From: Achromobacter xylosoxidans
GTDB taxonomy: Bacteria; Pseudomonadota; Gammaproteobacteria; Burkholderiales; Burkholderiaceae_B
Reading direction: 5' to 3'
Length of the DNA: 64,000 nt
NCBI RefSeq assembly: GCF_002192695.1
Contig: NZ_MTLG01000053.1
Location: forward strand, 248,001 to 312,000
Position numbers and translations under genes: made by a program. Below the pieces are notes generated by a model. That model did no database searches. It was not told where the DNA came from and was given only the letters and a program-made list of their open reading frames with translations. Of this stretch, positions 1 to 8,345 are shown piece by piece. Each line of letters opens with the position of its first letter. Positions within the stretch are counted from its first letter, which is position 1.

Positions 1-177
1 CGCGGCGCCCGCCACCGTGATCAGCGCGAAGGGCAGCGTCGCCAGCGCCGGATGCGGCGCCAGCATCTGGCCGGTCAGCGCCGTCAGGGTCAGGTCGATG
101 GAGATCGCCGCGATGTACAGGCCCTGGCAGACGGCGAGGATGCGGGCATTGCGCAGGCCGCGCGAGGAGGAGGTCAT
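1..177 (-). CDS. MFS transporter, N-terminal part (cut by window edge)
   Basis: The reverse strand reads from an ATG at 177 to the window edge without a stop, giving about 59 residues. After a short basic N-terminus (MTSSSRGLRNAR) comes a hydrophobic first membrane segment (ILAVCQGLYIAAISIDLTLTA), then a second one starting near LPFALITVAG. This is typical of the start of a major facilitator superfamily permease. The gene is divergent from the GlxA-type regulator at 263, leaving about 85 bp for shared promoters, so the regulator may control it. The substrate cannot be told from this fragment. Confidence 0.7.
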   Translation of the reverse strand, partial: MTSSSRGLRNARILAVCQGLYIAAISIDLTLTALTGQMLAPHPALATLPFALITVAGAA

Positions 178-262
178 GGCTGTGGGAGTCCGGAGGATTG
201 ACAGCCCCCACTCTAGCGGCGGACACTTTGGCAAGAATGACTATTTTCCCTCTTTTCTGGCC

Positions 263-1204
263 GTGACTCATCGCGTCTGCATCCTGCCCGTGCCCAACTT
301 CCAGCTGCTCGACATGGCCGGGCCGCTGTCGGTCTTCCAGATCGCCGCCGAACTGGTGCCGGGCGCCTACGAGGTGGCGGTGGCGTCGGCCGAGGGTGGC
401 CTGGTCCGCTGCTCGGCCGGCGTGGCCGTGCAGACGCGGTCCTGGCGCGGCCTGCGCGCCGACACCGTGCTGGTGCCTGGCGGGCAGGGCGCGCGCGAAC
501 CTCGGGCGGCCCCCGCCATGCTGGCTTATCTGCGCGCCGCGCATGCGCGCGGGCGGCGCGTGGCCAGCGTCTGCACCGGCGCTTTCGTGCTGGCGCAGGC
601 CGGCATCCTGCAGGGGCGGCGCGTGACCACCCACTGGCGCCACGCCGCCGAACTGCAGCAGCGCCATCCCGCCCTGGCGGTGGAGGCGGACCGCATCTAT
701 GTCGAGGACCGCGCGGTCTGGACCTCGGCGGGCATCACCGCCGGCATCGACCTGGCGCTGGCCATGGTGCAGGCGGACCACGGCGAGGCGGTCGCCCGCG
801 CCACCGCTCGGGAGATGGTGGTCTATCACCGGCGCACGGGCGGGCAGTCGCAGTTCTCGGCGCTGCAGGATCTGGCGCCGGCCAGCGGACGCATGCGCGA
901 GGTGCTGGCCCATGTGGGCCAGCACCTGGACGAAGTCCTGGACATCGAGCGCCTGGCCGGCGTGGCCTGCCTGAGCCCGCGCCAGTTCTGCCGCCAGTTC
1001 AAGCTGGAAACCGGGCAGACCCCGGCCAAGGCCGTGGAGCGCGTGCGCGCCGAGGCCGCCCGCGAACTGGTCGAGGAGGGCGAGGCCGGCATGGATGCCA
1101 TCGCGCGCCGGGTGGGCTTCGGCGATACGGAACGCATGCGCCGCGCCTTCATCCGCATCTACGGGCAGCCGCCGCAAGCCCTGCGCCGCGCCGTGCCGGC
1201 ATGA
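263..1204 (+). CDS. GlxA-type transcriptional regulator (DJ-1/PfpI domain plus AraC HTH)
   Basis: A cytoplasmic transcription factor of about 313 residues. The N-terminal half is a DJ-1/PfpI-like domain (VCILPVPNFQLLDMAGPLSV at the start, then SVCTGAFVLAQAG with the nucleophile-elbow cysteine typical of the fold). The C-terminal third is an AraC-type double helix-turn-helix (IERLAGVACLSPRQFCRQFK, then DAIARRVGFGDTERMRRAF). I chose the GTG at 263 because family homology begins there. The frame stays open upstream to an ATG at 176, which would overlap the start of the divergent MFS gene and add unrelated residues. The ligand is unknown. The divergent transporter is a plausible target. Confidence 0.85.
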   Translation: MTHRVCILPVPNFQLLDMAGPLSVFQIAAELVPGAYEVAVASAEGGLVRCSAGVAVQTRSWRGLRADTVLVPGGQGAREPRAAPAMLAYLRAAHARGRRVASVCTGAFVLAQAGILQGRRVTTHWRHAAELQQRHPALAVEADRIYVEDRAVWTSAGITAGIDLALAMVQADHGEAVARATAREMVVYHRRTGGQSQFSALQDLAPASGRMREVLAHVGQHLDEVLDIERLAGVACLSPRQFCRQFKLETGQTPAKAVERVRAEAARELVEEGEAGMDAIARRVGFGDTERMRRAFIRIYGQPPQALRRAVPA

Positions 1205-1206
1205 AA

Positions 1207-1229
1207 AAGCCCCTGCATGGCAGGGGCTT
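1207..1229 (-). terminator. Intrinsic terminator of bamD
   Basis: A perfect 10-bp stem (AAGCCCCTGC and GCAGGGGCTT) with a 3-nt loop lies between the convergent regulator and bamD. Read on the minus strand it is followed by a run of T, as expected for a Rho-independent terminator of bamD. It begins directly after the regulator's stop codon and may also stop transcription from that side. Confidence 0.75.
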
Positions 1230-1253
1230 GGTCCAGGCTGGAGAAACGGCGCG

Positions 1254-2096
1254 TCAGTTGAACGGGTTCCACCAGCTCCGGTCGGCCTTCAGGCCCTTGG
1301 TCTTGAATTCGCTGTTGGGGAAGTTCTTGTCGTACACGCGCTGCGAGTCGTTCTTCAGCTCGGTCAGGCCGAGCTTGTCGTAGGACTCGACCATCAGATA
1401 GAGCGCTTCCTCGGTGGCGGGGGCGCCTTCGAAGTCGGTGATGACGGTCTGCGCGCGGTTGGCCGCGGCCACGTAGGCGCCGCGCTCGTAGTAGTAGCGG
1501 GCGACGTGCACTTCGTTCATGGCGATGGTGTTGACCAGCCAGGCGACGCGCTTCTCGGCATCCACCGTGTACTTGCTGTCGGGGTAGCGCTTGATCAGCT
1601 CGTTGAACGCGTCGTAGGACGCGCGCAGGCCCTTGGGATCGCGCTCGGCGGGATCCTGGCCGGTGATGTTGCTCATGAAGGCGCTGGCCGGGGTGAAGTT
1701 GATCAGGCCCTTCAGGTAGAGGGCGTAATCGGTGCCAGGATGGTTGGGGTAGAGCTGCTGGAAGCGGTCGATGGCGGCCAGGGCCTGTTCGTTTTCGCCG
1801 TCCTTCCAGTTGACGTAGGCAAGCTCGAGCAGGGCTTGCTGCGCGTAGACGCCGAAGGGGTAGCGGCTTTCGATCGCGGTCAGGCGTTCGCGCGCTTCTT
1901 TCCAGCCGCCCGAGGCCATTTCCGCCTTGGCGTCCGCGTAGAGCTGTTCGGCGCTCCAGTTGGTGGTCTTGTCATACTTGCTGTTGGTCGAGCCGCAACC
2001 GGCAATGACCATCACGGCGAGCAGCGCGATAACCACGCGCAAGACCGGCCCGCTTCGGGAGGCGGGATTCGAGGGAGCTGCGGAGTGGTGAATCAC
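1254..2096 (-). CDS. bamD: Outer-membrane assembly lipoprotein BamD
   Basis: BamD is the essential TPR lipoprotein of the BAM complex, which inserts beta-barrel proteins into the outer membrane. The product is about 280 residues. The signal peptide ends in a lipobox (VIAGC), and TPR repeats follow (LYADAKAEMASGGWKEARER; LLELAYVNWKDGENEQALAA). The frame is open to an ATG at 2126, but that codon has no ribosome-binding site. The GTG at 2096 has AAGGA about 10 nt upstream, so it is preferred. The gene is divergent from rluD, an arrangement common in proteobacteria. Confidence 0.93.
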   Translation of the reverse strand: MIHHSAAPSNPASRSGPVLRVVIALLAVMVIAGCGSTNSKYDKTTNWSAEQLYADAKAEMASGGWKEARERLTAIESRYPFGVYAQQALLELAYVNWKDGENEQALAAIDRFQQLYPNHPGTDYALYLKGLINFTPASAFMSNITGQDPAERDPKGLRASYDAFNELIKRYPDSKYTVDAEKRVAWLVNTIAMNEVHVARYYYERGAYVAAANRAQTVITDFEGAPATEEALYLMVESYDKLGLTELKNDSQRVYDKNFPNSEFKTKGLKADRSWWNPFN

Positions 2097-2149
2097 GAGA
2101 ATCGTATCCTTGGTGTTAGCATGCAAGGCTGATTATATGATTTGTCTCC

Positions 2150-3148
2150 ATGTCTGATACAGCCTCCGGCGCGGATCTCAATTCCGACGACGAACTCCTG
2201 GGTATTTCCGAAGAAAATCCCCGGGGAGAGCCGCAATTTGTAACAGTGCCTTCCGGCACGCGCGCCGACCGGCTGGACAAGGTGCTGGCGGGGCTGATGC
2301 CCGAACATTCCCGCGGCCGGCTGCAGGGCTGGATCGAGGCCGGCAACGTCCACGTCAACGGCAAGCCCGGCAAGGTCCGCCAGACGGTCGGCCCCGACGA
2401 CGAACTCACCGTCTGGCCCCAGCCCGCACCCGAAACCCTGGCTTTTGCGCCCGAACCCGTGGATTTCGCGGTCGTGGCCGAAAGCCCCGACTGGATCGTG
2501 GTGAACAAGCCCGCGGGCCTGGTGACGCATCCCGGCGCCGGCAACTGGAGCGGCACGCTGCTCAACGGCCTGCTGTACCGCTATCCCGAACTGACGCAGG
2601 TGGCGCGCGCCGGCATCGTGCACCGCCTGGACAAGGACACCTCCGGCCTGATGGTCGTGGCACGCAACGAAACCGCCCAGACGCATCTGGTGCGCCAATT
2701 GCAGGCGCGCAGCATGGGCCGGGAGTACGTGGCGCTGGCCCATGGCTGGCTGGCCGCGGGGGGCAAGGTAGACCGTCCCATCGGCCGCGATTCGCGCGTG
2801 CCGGTCCGCATGAGCGTGGAGCGCCCGGTGGCGCCCAAGCCCGCCATCACCCATTACATGCCCGCCCGCCGCGGCGAGGCGGATCCCGGAGGCCGCGTCA
2901 CCGAAGTGGTGTGCCGCCTGGAAACGGGCCGCACCCATCAGATCCGCGTGCACATGGCCAGCCTGGGGCATCCGCTGCTGGCCGATACGATCTACGGCGG
3001 CAAGAACATTGCGGGCGCGCAGCGGCAGATGCTGCATGCGCGCGCGCTGCATTTCGAAGATCCGGGCGGCCGCGGCGAAGTCGAGTTCGCCGCGGCCGTG
3101 CCTCCCGACATGAGCTTGGTCCAGGAAGAGATTGCATGGAACGCGTAG
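2150..3148 (+). CDS. rluD: 23S rRNA pseudouridine synthase RluD
   Basis: Cytoplasmic enzyme that isomerises uridines 1911, 1915 and 1917 in helix 69 of 23S rRNA. The 332-residue protein has an S4 RNA-binding domain (RADRLDKVLAGLMPEHSRGR, then IEAGNVHVNGK). The RluA-family catalytic domain follows, with the motif HRLDKDTSGL in which Asp161 is the catalytic aspartate. TGRTHQIRVHMASLGHPLLAD is the conserved C-terminal motif. The next gene, pgeF, starts inside its 3' end (13-nt overlap), so the two are probably co-translated. Confidence 0.95.
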   Translation: MSDTASGADLNSDDELLGISEENPRGEPQFVTVPSGTRADRLDKVLAGLMPEHSRGRLQGWIEAGNVHVNGKPGKVRQTVGPDDELTVWPQPAPETLAFAPEPVDFAVVAESPDWIVVNKPAGLVTHPGAGNWSGTLLNGLLYRYPELTQVARAGIVHRLDKDTSGLMVVARNETAQTHLVRQLQARSMGREYVALAHGWLAAGGKVDRPIGRDSRVPVRMSVERPVAPKPAITHYMPARRGEADPGGRVTEVVCRLETGRTHQIRVHMASLGHPLLADTIYGGKNIAGAQRQMLHARALHFEDPGGRGEVEFAAAVPPDMSLVQEEIAWNA

Positions 3149-3900
3149 TGGCAGGCTTGCCGGTGGTGACCGGCCCGCAATGGCCGGGCGTGAACTACTT
3201 CTGCACGACCCGGGCAGGCGGCGTGGGCGTTGCGCCGCACGACACCTTGAATCTGGGCCGCCGCGCCGGGGACGATCCGGACACGGTGACTGAGAACCGG
3301 CGCCGCGTGCGTGCTGCACTGCCGGCCGAACCCCTGTGGCTGCGCCAGGTCCATGGCAGCGAAGTGGTGGACGCTGATCAGGCGGACCTACCGGACGAGC
3401 CGGCGGTCGATGCCAGCGTCACGGCGCGGCCTGGCCGAGTCCTGGCCGTGATGGTGGCCGATTGCCTGCCCGTGGTCATCGCCGATGCGCAAGGCACGGT
3501 GCTGGGCGCGGCGCATGCCGGCTGGCGCGGCCTGTCGGGCGGCGTGCTGGAGAACACGCTGGCAGCCATGCGCGCCAAGGCGCCGCAGGCTTCCGGCTGG
3601 CGCGCCTGGGTCGGGCCGGGTATCGGCCCGCAGGCGTTCGAGGTCGGCCAGGACGTGCTGGACGCGTTCGCCAAGGACGATCCGGCAACCCTGCGCTACT
3701 TCACGCCGCGGCCCGGAATCTCCGGGAAATGGCTGGCCGACCTCGCCGGATTGGCTGATTTCCGCCTGCGTCGCGCCGGGGTACAAGAGGTGTCCTTGAG
3801 CGGGATGTGCACGGTGGCCGAGTCCGAGCGGTTCTTCTCGTACCGCCGCGACGGCGAAACCGGACGCATGGCTTTGCTGGCCTGGCTCGACCCGGCTTGA
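3136..3900 (+). CDS. pgeF: Multicopper polyphenol oxidase/laccase-family protein (YfiH/PgeF)
   Basis: A 254-residue member of the YfiH (DUF152) family, described as purine nucleoside phosphorylase or peptidoglycan-editing factor. It carries the family metal-site motifs: VADCLPVV with its cysteine, HAGWRGLSGG with its histidine, and a C-terminal SGMCTVAESERFFSYRRDG. The ATG at 3136 overlaps the rluD stop by 13 nt, and upstream codons in the same frame show no homology. Pairing with rluD is the usual context in beta- and gammaproteobacteria. Confidence 0.92.
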   Translation: MERVVAGLPVVTGPQWPGVNYFCTTRAGGVGVAPHDTLNLGRRAGDDPDTVTENRRRVRAALPAEPLWLRQVHGSEVVDADQADLPDEPAVDASVTARPGRVLAVMVADCLPVVIADAQGTVLGAAHAGWRGLSGGVLENTLAAMRAKAPQASGWRAWVGPGIGPQAFEVGQDVLDAFAKDDPATLRYFTPRPGISGKWLADLAGLADFRLRRAGVQEVSLSGMCTVAESERFFSYRRDGETGRMALLAWLDPA

Positions 3901-3908
3901 TCTGGCTC

Positions 3909-3927
3909 AAGGCCCGCGGCGGGCCTT
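3909..3927 (+). terminator. Hairpin after pgeF, weak terminator candidate
   Basis: A 7-bp GC-rich stem (AAGGCCC and GGGCCTT) lies 8 nt after the pgeF stop codon. There is no T-run after it, so termination may be partial or Rho-dependent. Confidence 0.3.
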
Positions 3928-4024
3928 GCGGCATACCCTGTCAGGCCTCCTTGTATACCCGCATTGACAGTCCCGGACCCGGAATGCAACATCAATCGCG
4001 TAGTTTCGATAACAAGGTGTCGAA

Positions 4025-5659
4025 GTGAATGCCAATCTCTCCGCAGGGCCCATTCCGGTGAGCGTGGCACCGGATGTCATGGCCGATATTCAGGCCGAAT
4101 TTTCCCGCGAGTGGCAGCGCCTTTGCGATGACGCCCGCCGTGGCGCGCTTGCGCCGCCGCCAGACCGCCGTTTTTCGGGCGACGCCTGGGCCTCCCATCA
4201 TTCGCACCTGTTGCTGGCGCATACCTATCTGCTGTCGGCGCGCGCCATGTCGCGCATGGTCGATGCGGCCCAGGTGAGCGAGCCCATGCGCGACCGCCTG
4301 CGCTTTTCCATCATGCAATGGGTCGACGCGCTGTCGCCGTCGAACTTCCTGGCGCTGAACCCGGATGCCCAGCAATCCATCGTCGAAAGCGCCGGACGCG
4401 CGCTCAACGAAGGGCTGGCCAATCTGCTGGGCGACGTCAAGAAAGGCCGCATCACGCAGACCGACGAATCGCAGTTCGAGATCGGCCGCAATGTCGCCGT
4501 GACGCCCGGCGAAGTGGTGTTCGAGAACCGGCTGTTCCAGCTTATCCAGTACGCGCCGTCGACCGCCACCGTGCACGAACGGCCGCTGGTCATCGTGCCG
4601 CCGAACATCAACAAGTTCTACATCCTGGACCTGCAGCCCGAGAACTCCTTTGTGCGGCATGCGGTGGACCAGGGTTATACGGTGTTCCTGATTTCGTGGC
4701 GCAATCCGGTGTCCAGTGACACCGATGGCGTGGACCGCGCGACTTGGTCTGATTATCTGGACGATGCGGTGCTGCAGGCGCTGCGCGTGGCCAGCGACAT
4801 CACCAAGCAGCCGCAAGTCAACGCGCTGGGCTTCTGCGTGGGCGGCACCATGCTGGCCTCCGCGCTGGCCCTGGCCGAGGCGCGCGGCGAGCATCCCGTG
4901 GCGTCGCTGACGCTGCTGACCTCGCTGCTCGATTTCCACGATACCGGCATCCTCAACGTTTTCGTCGACGAGGCCCACGCGCTGCTGCGCGACCACCAGC
5001 TGGGACAGGGCGGGCTGATGCCCGGGCGCGACCTCGCCACCACGTTCTCGTTCCTGCGGCCCAACGAACTGGTCTGGAATTATGTGGTCGGCAACTATCT
5101 GAAAGGCCAGAAGCCGCCCGCGTTCGACCTGCTGTTCTGGAATGGCGACAGCACCAATCTGCCCGGACCGTTCTTCTCCTGGTACTTCCGCAATACCTAC
5201 CTGGAGAACAACCTCAAGGTGCCGGGCCGCGCGCATGCCGCGGGCCTGCCGCTGGACCTGACGCGGCTCGAAATGCCGGCGTACATCTTCGGGTCACGCG
5301 AGGACCATATCGTGCCCTGGGTCTCGGCGTATGCGTCGACCCAGGTGCTGCGCGGACCGCAGCGTTTCGTGTTGGGGGCATCCGGCCACATCGCCGGCGT
5401 GGTGAATCCGCCGGCCAAGAAGCGCCGCAGCTATTGGGCGGCTGACAAGCTCGAGCAGTCGGGCCATCATCTGCCTGGCGACCCGAACACCTGGTTCGCG
5501 CAGGCCGTCGAGACGCCGGGCAGCTGGTGGCCCGATTGGGCCGGCTGGCTGTCGGGCCATTCGGGCAAGCAGGTCAAGGCGCGTGAAAAATTGGGCAATG
5601 CCAAGCACCGGCCGATAGAGCCGGCGCCTGGCAGGTATGTGAAAGTCCGGGCAGCCTGA
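4025..5659 (+). CDS. phaC: Class I poly(3-hydroxyalkanoate) synthase PhaC
   Basis: Granule-bound enzyme that polymerises (R)-3-hydroxyacyl-CoA into polyester. At 544 residues it is slightly short for class I synthases (about 560-590), with the difference at the N-terminus. The lipase-box motif GFCVGG places the nucleophile at Cys271. Asp427 (in SREDHIVPW) and His455 (in GASGHIAGV) complete the triad. The start is GTG, with AAGG upstream; the nearest upstream in-frame region is closed by a stop. It lies 77 bp upstream of phbB, and phaR follows, giving a compact PHB module. No beta-ketothiolase (phaA) gene is in the window. Confidence 0.96.
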   Translation: MNANLSAGPIPVSVAPDVMADIQAEFSREWQRLCDDARRGALAPPPDRRFSGDAWASHHSHLLLAHTYLLSARAMSRMVDAAQVSEPMRDRLRFSIMQWVDALSPSNFLALNPDAQQSIVESAGRALNEGLANLLGDVKKGRITQTDESQFEIGRNVAVTPGEVVFENRLFQLIQYAPSTATVHERPLVIVPPNINKFYILDLQPENSFVRHAVDQGYTVFLISWRNPVSSDTDGVDRATWSDYLDDAVLQALRVASDITKQPQVNALGFCVGGTMLASALALAEARGEHPVASLTLLTSLLDFHDTGILNVFVDEAHALLRDHQLGQGGLMPGRDLATTFSFLRPNELVWNYVVGNYLKGQKPPAFDLLFWNGDSTNLPGPFFSWYFRNTYLENNLKVPGRAHAAGLPLDLTRLEMPAYIFGSREDHIVPWVSAYASTQVLRGPQRFVLGASGHIAGVVNPPAKKRRSYWAADKLEQSGHHLPGDPNTWFAQAVETPGSWWPDWAGWLSGHSGKQVKAREKLGNAKHRPIEPAPGRYVKVRAA

Positions 5660-5736
5660 AGCCGCGACCAGCGGTTAGGCCCAGACAAGAAGAAGGTTAA
5701 TCAACGAGGCGTCCGTCGCACACAGGAGGAAGTCCA

Positions 5737-6474
5737 ATGAGCGGAAAACTGGCTTACGTTACAGGCGGGATGGGCGGTATCGGCACCTCTATTTGCCAGC
5801 GCTTGGCCAAGGATGGCTTTCGCGTGGTGGCAGGTTGCGGCCCCAGCCGCAACTACCAGCAATGGCTGGATGAGCAGGCAGCGCAGGGCTATACGTTCTA
5901 CGCGTCCGTGGGCAACGTGTCCGATTGGGACTCCACGGTAGAGGCCTTCGAACGGGTCACGAAGGAACTGGGCCCGGTCGACGTGCTGGTCAACAACGCG
6001 GGCATCACCCGCGACGGCTTGTTCCGCAAGATGAGCGCCGACGATTGGCGCGCGGTCATCGACACCAACCTGAACAGCCTGTTCAATGTGACCAAGCAGG
6101 TCATCGAAGGCATGGTCGAGCGTCAGTGGGGCCGCATCATCAACATCAGCTCGGTCAACGGGCAGAAGGGACAATTCGGCCAGACCAACTATTCCACGGC
6201 CAAGGCCGGCATCCATGGCTTCACCATGGCGCTGGCCCAGGAAGTGGCCAGCAAGGGCGTCACGGTCAATACGATTTCGCCCGGCTATATCGGCACCGAC
6301 ATGGTCCGAGCCATCCGTCCCGACGTGCTGGAAAAGATCGTCGCCACCATTCCCGTGCGTCGCCTCGGCACGCCGGAGGAAATCGCGTCGATGACAGCGT
6401 GGCTGGCCTCGGACGAGTCCGGTTTTTCGACCGGCGCGGACTTCTCGCTCAACGGCGGCCTGCACATGGGCTGA
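5737..6474 (+). CDS. phbB: Acetoacetyl-CoA reductase PhbB
   Basis: NADPH-dependent short-chain dehydrogenase that reduces acetoacetyl-CoA to (R)-3-hydroxybutyryl-CoA, the monomer for PhaC. The 245-residue protein has the glycine-rich cofactor motif TGGMGGIG near the N-terminus, NNAGITRDG in the middle, and the catalytic Ser139, Tyr152 and Lys156 (NYSTAK). An AGGAGG ribosome-binding site precedes the ATG. It resembles FabG, but its position directly after phaC supports the PHB assignment. Confidence 0.95.
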   Translation: MSGKLAYVTGGMGGIGTSICQRLAKDGFRVVAGCGPSRNYQQWLDEQAAQGYTFYASVGNVSDWDSTVEAFERVTKELGPVDVLVNNAGITRDGLFRKMSADDWRAVIDTNLNSLFNVTKQVIEGMVERQWGRIINISSVNGQKGQFGQTNYSTAKAGIHGFTMALAQEVASKGVTVNTISPGYIGTDMVRAIRPDVLEKIVATIPVRRLGTPEEIASMTAWLASDESGFSTGADFSLNGGLHMG

Positions 6475-6481
6475 CCCATCG

Positions 6482-6539
6482 CGGGCCGCCAGCGGGCGGC
6501 CCGTCGGCGCCGGAGGGCCTCGGGGAGAGGGCCCTCCGG
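6482..6539 (+). terminator. Two tandem GC-rich hairpins after phbB
   Basis: Two perfect 9-bp hairpins follow the phbB stop: CGGGCCGCC/GGCGGCCCG at 6482-6503, and CCGGAGGGC/GCCCTCCGG at 6510-6539. Neither is followed by a T-run. They may act as a weak terminator or an mRNA-stabilising 3' structure between phaCB and phaR. Confidence 0.4.
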
Positions 6540-6591
6540 ATTACACTAACCCTATCCGAAGCCTTAGAGATCGCCCGATCCGGGGACAACC

Positions 6592-7158
6592 ATGACGCAA
6601 GCACAAACCGGCGCCAGCCTGCGCCTGATTAAAAAGTACCCCAACCGTCGCCTGTACGACACCCGGACCAGCACGTACATCACCCTGGCAGATGTCAAGC
6701 AACTGGTCCTGGCCAATGAGGAATTCCAGGTCGTCGATGCCAAGAGCAGCGAAGACCTGACGCGCAGCATCCTGCTGCAGATCATCCTCGAAGAGGAAAG
6801 CGGCGGCATGCCCATGTTCTCGTCGAACATGCTGTCGCAGATCATCCGTTTCTACGGCCATGCCATGCAGGGCATCATGGGGTCCTACCTGGAAAAGAAC
6901 ATCCAGGCCTTCATGGAAATCCAGCAGCGCATGGCGGAACAGTCCAAGGGCCTGTACGGCAGCCAGTTCGGCCCCGAGGCCTGGACCCAGTTCATGAACG
7001 TGCAGACGCCCATGCTGCAGAACATGATGAACAACTACATCGACCAGAGCAAGAATCTGTTCGTGCAGATGCAGGACCAGATGCAGGACCAGACCCGCGC
7101 CATGTTCTCGACCTTCCCGTTCACGCCCGGCGGTCCGCAAGGTCCCGGCCGCAAGTAA
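6592..7158 (+). CDS. phaR: Polyhydroxyalkanoate synthesis repressor PhaR
   Basis: DNA-binding and PHB-binding repressor that controls phasin and PHA genes. The 188-residue protein begins with the hallmark N-terminal DNA-binding domain (LIKKYPNRRLYDTRTSTYIT), followed by the PHB accumulation regulatory domain (MFSSNMLSQIIRFYGHAMQG). The C-terminus is rich in Met, Gln and Asp (NLFVQMQDQMQDQ). The phaC-phbB-phaR order is standard for betaproteobacteria. A strong terminator follows. Confidence 0.95.
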   Translation: MTQAQTGASLRLIKKYPNRRLYDTRTSTYITLADVKQLVLANEEFQVVDAKSSEDLTRSILLQIILEEESGGMPMFSSNMLSQIIRFYGHAMQGIMGSYLEKNIQAFMEIQQRMAEQSKGLYGSQFGPEAWTQFMNVQTPMLQNMMNNYIDQSKNLFVQMQDQMQDQTRAMFSTFPFTPGGPQGPGRK

Positions 7159-7194
7159 CGGCGGGGCCGCGCCTGGCGCGGCCTCATCGATCAG

Positions 7195-7238
7195 CACCCC
7201 AAAAGCCGGATGGCGTTCCGGTTCTTGGGGTGTTTTTT
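7195..7238 (+). terminator. Intrinsic terminator of phaR
   Basis: The stem CACCCCAA / TTGGGGTG, extended internally by a CCGG pairing, is followed by TTTTTT. It lies 37 nt after the phaR stop codon and has all the features of a Rho-independent terminator. Confidence 0.9.
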
Positions 7239-7439
7239 CATCGACGCGTTCAGGCTTTTTTCTCGGGCTCTGTAGGGGCGGTCCGTAGCGCTTTCAGCGC
7301 TTGATCAAACGCAATGATCCGCAGATTTTCCTGGCTCCAGGTTCAGGGTTCTGTCAGTTGATTTGGTTACATTAATGAAAACGGTTCTTGTTTGTATTTT
7401 AGGAGCCGTCGTCTCATTCGTGTCTCAAGGATTATGCAC

Positions 7440-7976
7440 ATGATCAAGAAAGCCTTGGCCCTGGCCATCGTCGCCCTGAGCGTTTCCGCCGCGAACGCGG
7501 CCGAATACCCCATCGGCAAACCGGTGGAAAAGGGCGGCATGGAAATCGGCGCGGTGTACCTGCAGCCGATCGAAATGGACCCCCCGGGCATGATGCGCCC
7601 GGCCAAGGATTCGGATGTGCACCTCGAGGCCGACATCCACGCCACTGCCGGCAACAAGACGGGCTTCCCTGAAGGCGAGTGGGTGCCTTACCTGGTCGTG
7701 AAGTACGAAATCCAGAAGGTCGGCAGCCAGAACGTGCAGAAGGGCACCTTCATGCCCATGGTCGCCAACGACGGTCCGCACTACGGCGAGAACGTCAAGC
7801 TGGAAGGTCCGGGCAAGTACAAGCTGAAGTACTCCATCCTGCCGCCGACCGCGGACAAGATGAGTCACTTCGGCCGCCACATCGACAAGGAAACCGGCGT
7901 GGGCCCATGGTTCGAGCCTTTCGATCTGGAATATGAATTCGTTTACGCCGGCACCGGCAAGAAGGGCGGTTACTGA
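7440..7976 (+). CDS. ftrA: Periplasmic iron-binding protein FtrA (P19/Tpd family)
   Basis: First gene of the four-gene ferrous-iron uptake operon known as ftrABCD in Bordetella. The 178-residue product has a Sec signal peptide (MIKKALALAIVALSVSAANA) and the P19-family core with metal-ligand regions (DVHLEADIHA; NDGPHYGENVKL; DKMSHFGRHIDK). It is expected to bind iron and copper in the periplasm and pass iron to the FtrC permease. Of the close ATGs at 7434 and 7440, the second has the better spacing from CAAGG. The system is iron- and pH-responsive in Bordetella; I see no convincing Fur box in the 280 bp upstream. Confidence 0.9.
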   Translation: MIKKALALAIVALSVSAANAAEYPIGKPVEKGGMEIGAVYLQPIEMDPPGMMRPAKDSDVHLEADIHATAGNKTGFPEGEWVPYLVVKYEIQKVGSQNVQKGTFMPMVANDGPHYGENVKLEGPGKYKLKYSILPPTADKMSHFGRHIDKETGVGPWFEPFDLEYEFVYAGTGKKGGY

Positions 7977-7978
7977 TC

Positions 7979-8332
7979 GTGCGCAGCCTGCTTCGCGTCG
8001 CCGCGGCAATCTTGATCGGCTTGGCAGGTCTGGCCGGCGCGGCGACCGCGCAGGCGGATGAACTGCCCACGTTCACGCTGACCTTCAAGCCGAACGGCAC
8101 GTTCGAACCCGCCACGCTGGAAGTGCCGGCGGGTCGCTTCAAGATCGAGCTCATCAACGAGAGCAACGAGCCGGTGGAATTCGAAAGCATTCCGCTGCGC
8201 AAGGAAAAAGTCCTGGGGCCGGGCGTGAAGTCCTTTGTCGTGATCACGATTTCCCGTCCCGGCGAGTATCCATTTTTTGATGACTTTCACCAGAGCGTGA
8301 AAGGCACCTTGGTCGTCAAACCCAAGGAATAA
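7979..8332 (+). CDS. ftrB: Periplasmic cupredoxin-like protein FtrB
   Basis: A 117-residue exported protein with a signal peptide (LLRVAAAILIGLAGLAGAATAQA) and a cupredoxin_1 domain. The domain carries a C-terminal ligand region (SRPGEYPFFDDFHQSVKGT). In the Ftr model it acts as a copper-dependent oxidase that converts Fe(II) to Fe(III) for the permease. It starts with GTG, two bases after the ftrA stop codon, indicating tight translational coupling. Confidence 0.88.
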   Translation: MRSLLRVAAAILIGLAGLAGAATAQADELPTFTLTFKPNGTFEPATLEVPAGRFKIELINESNEPVEFESIPLRKEKVLGPGVKSFVVITISRPGEYPFFDDFHQSVKGTLVVKPKE

Positions 8333-8345
8333 GCGGTAGCAATAT

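Noticed and set aside
17-262. N-terminal extension of the GlxA-type regulator
   Set aside because: The extra residues overlap the divergent MFS gene and have no family match. The DJ-1 domain starts right after the GTG at 263.
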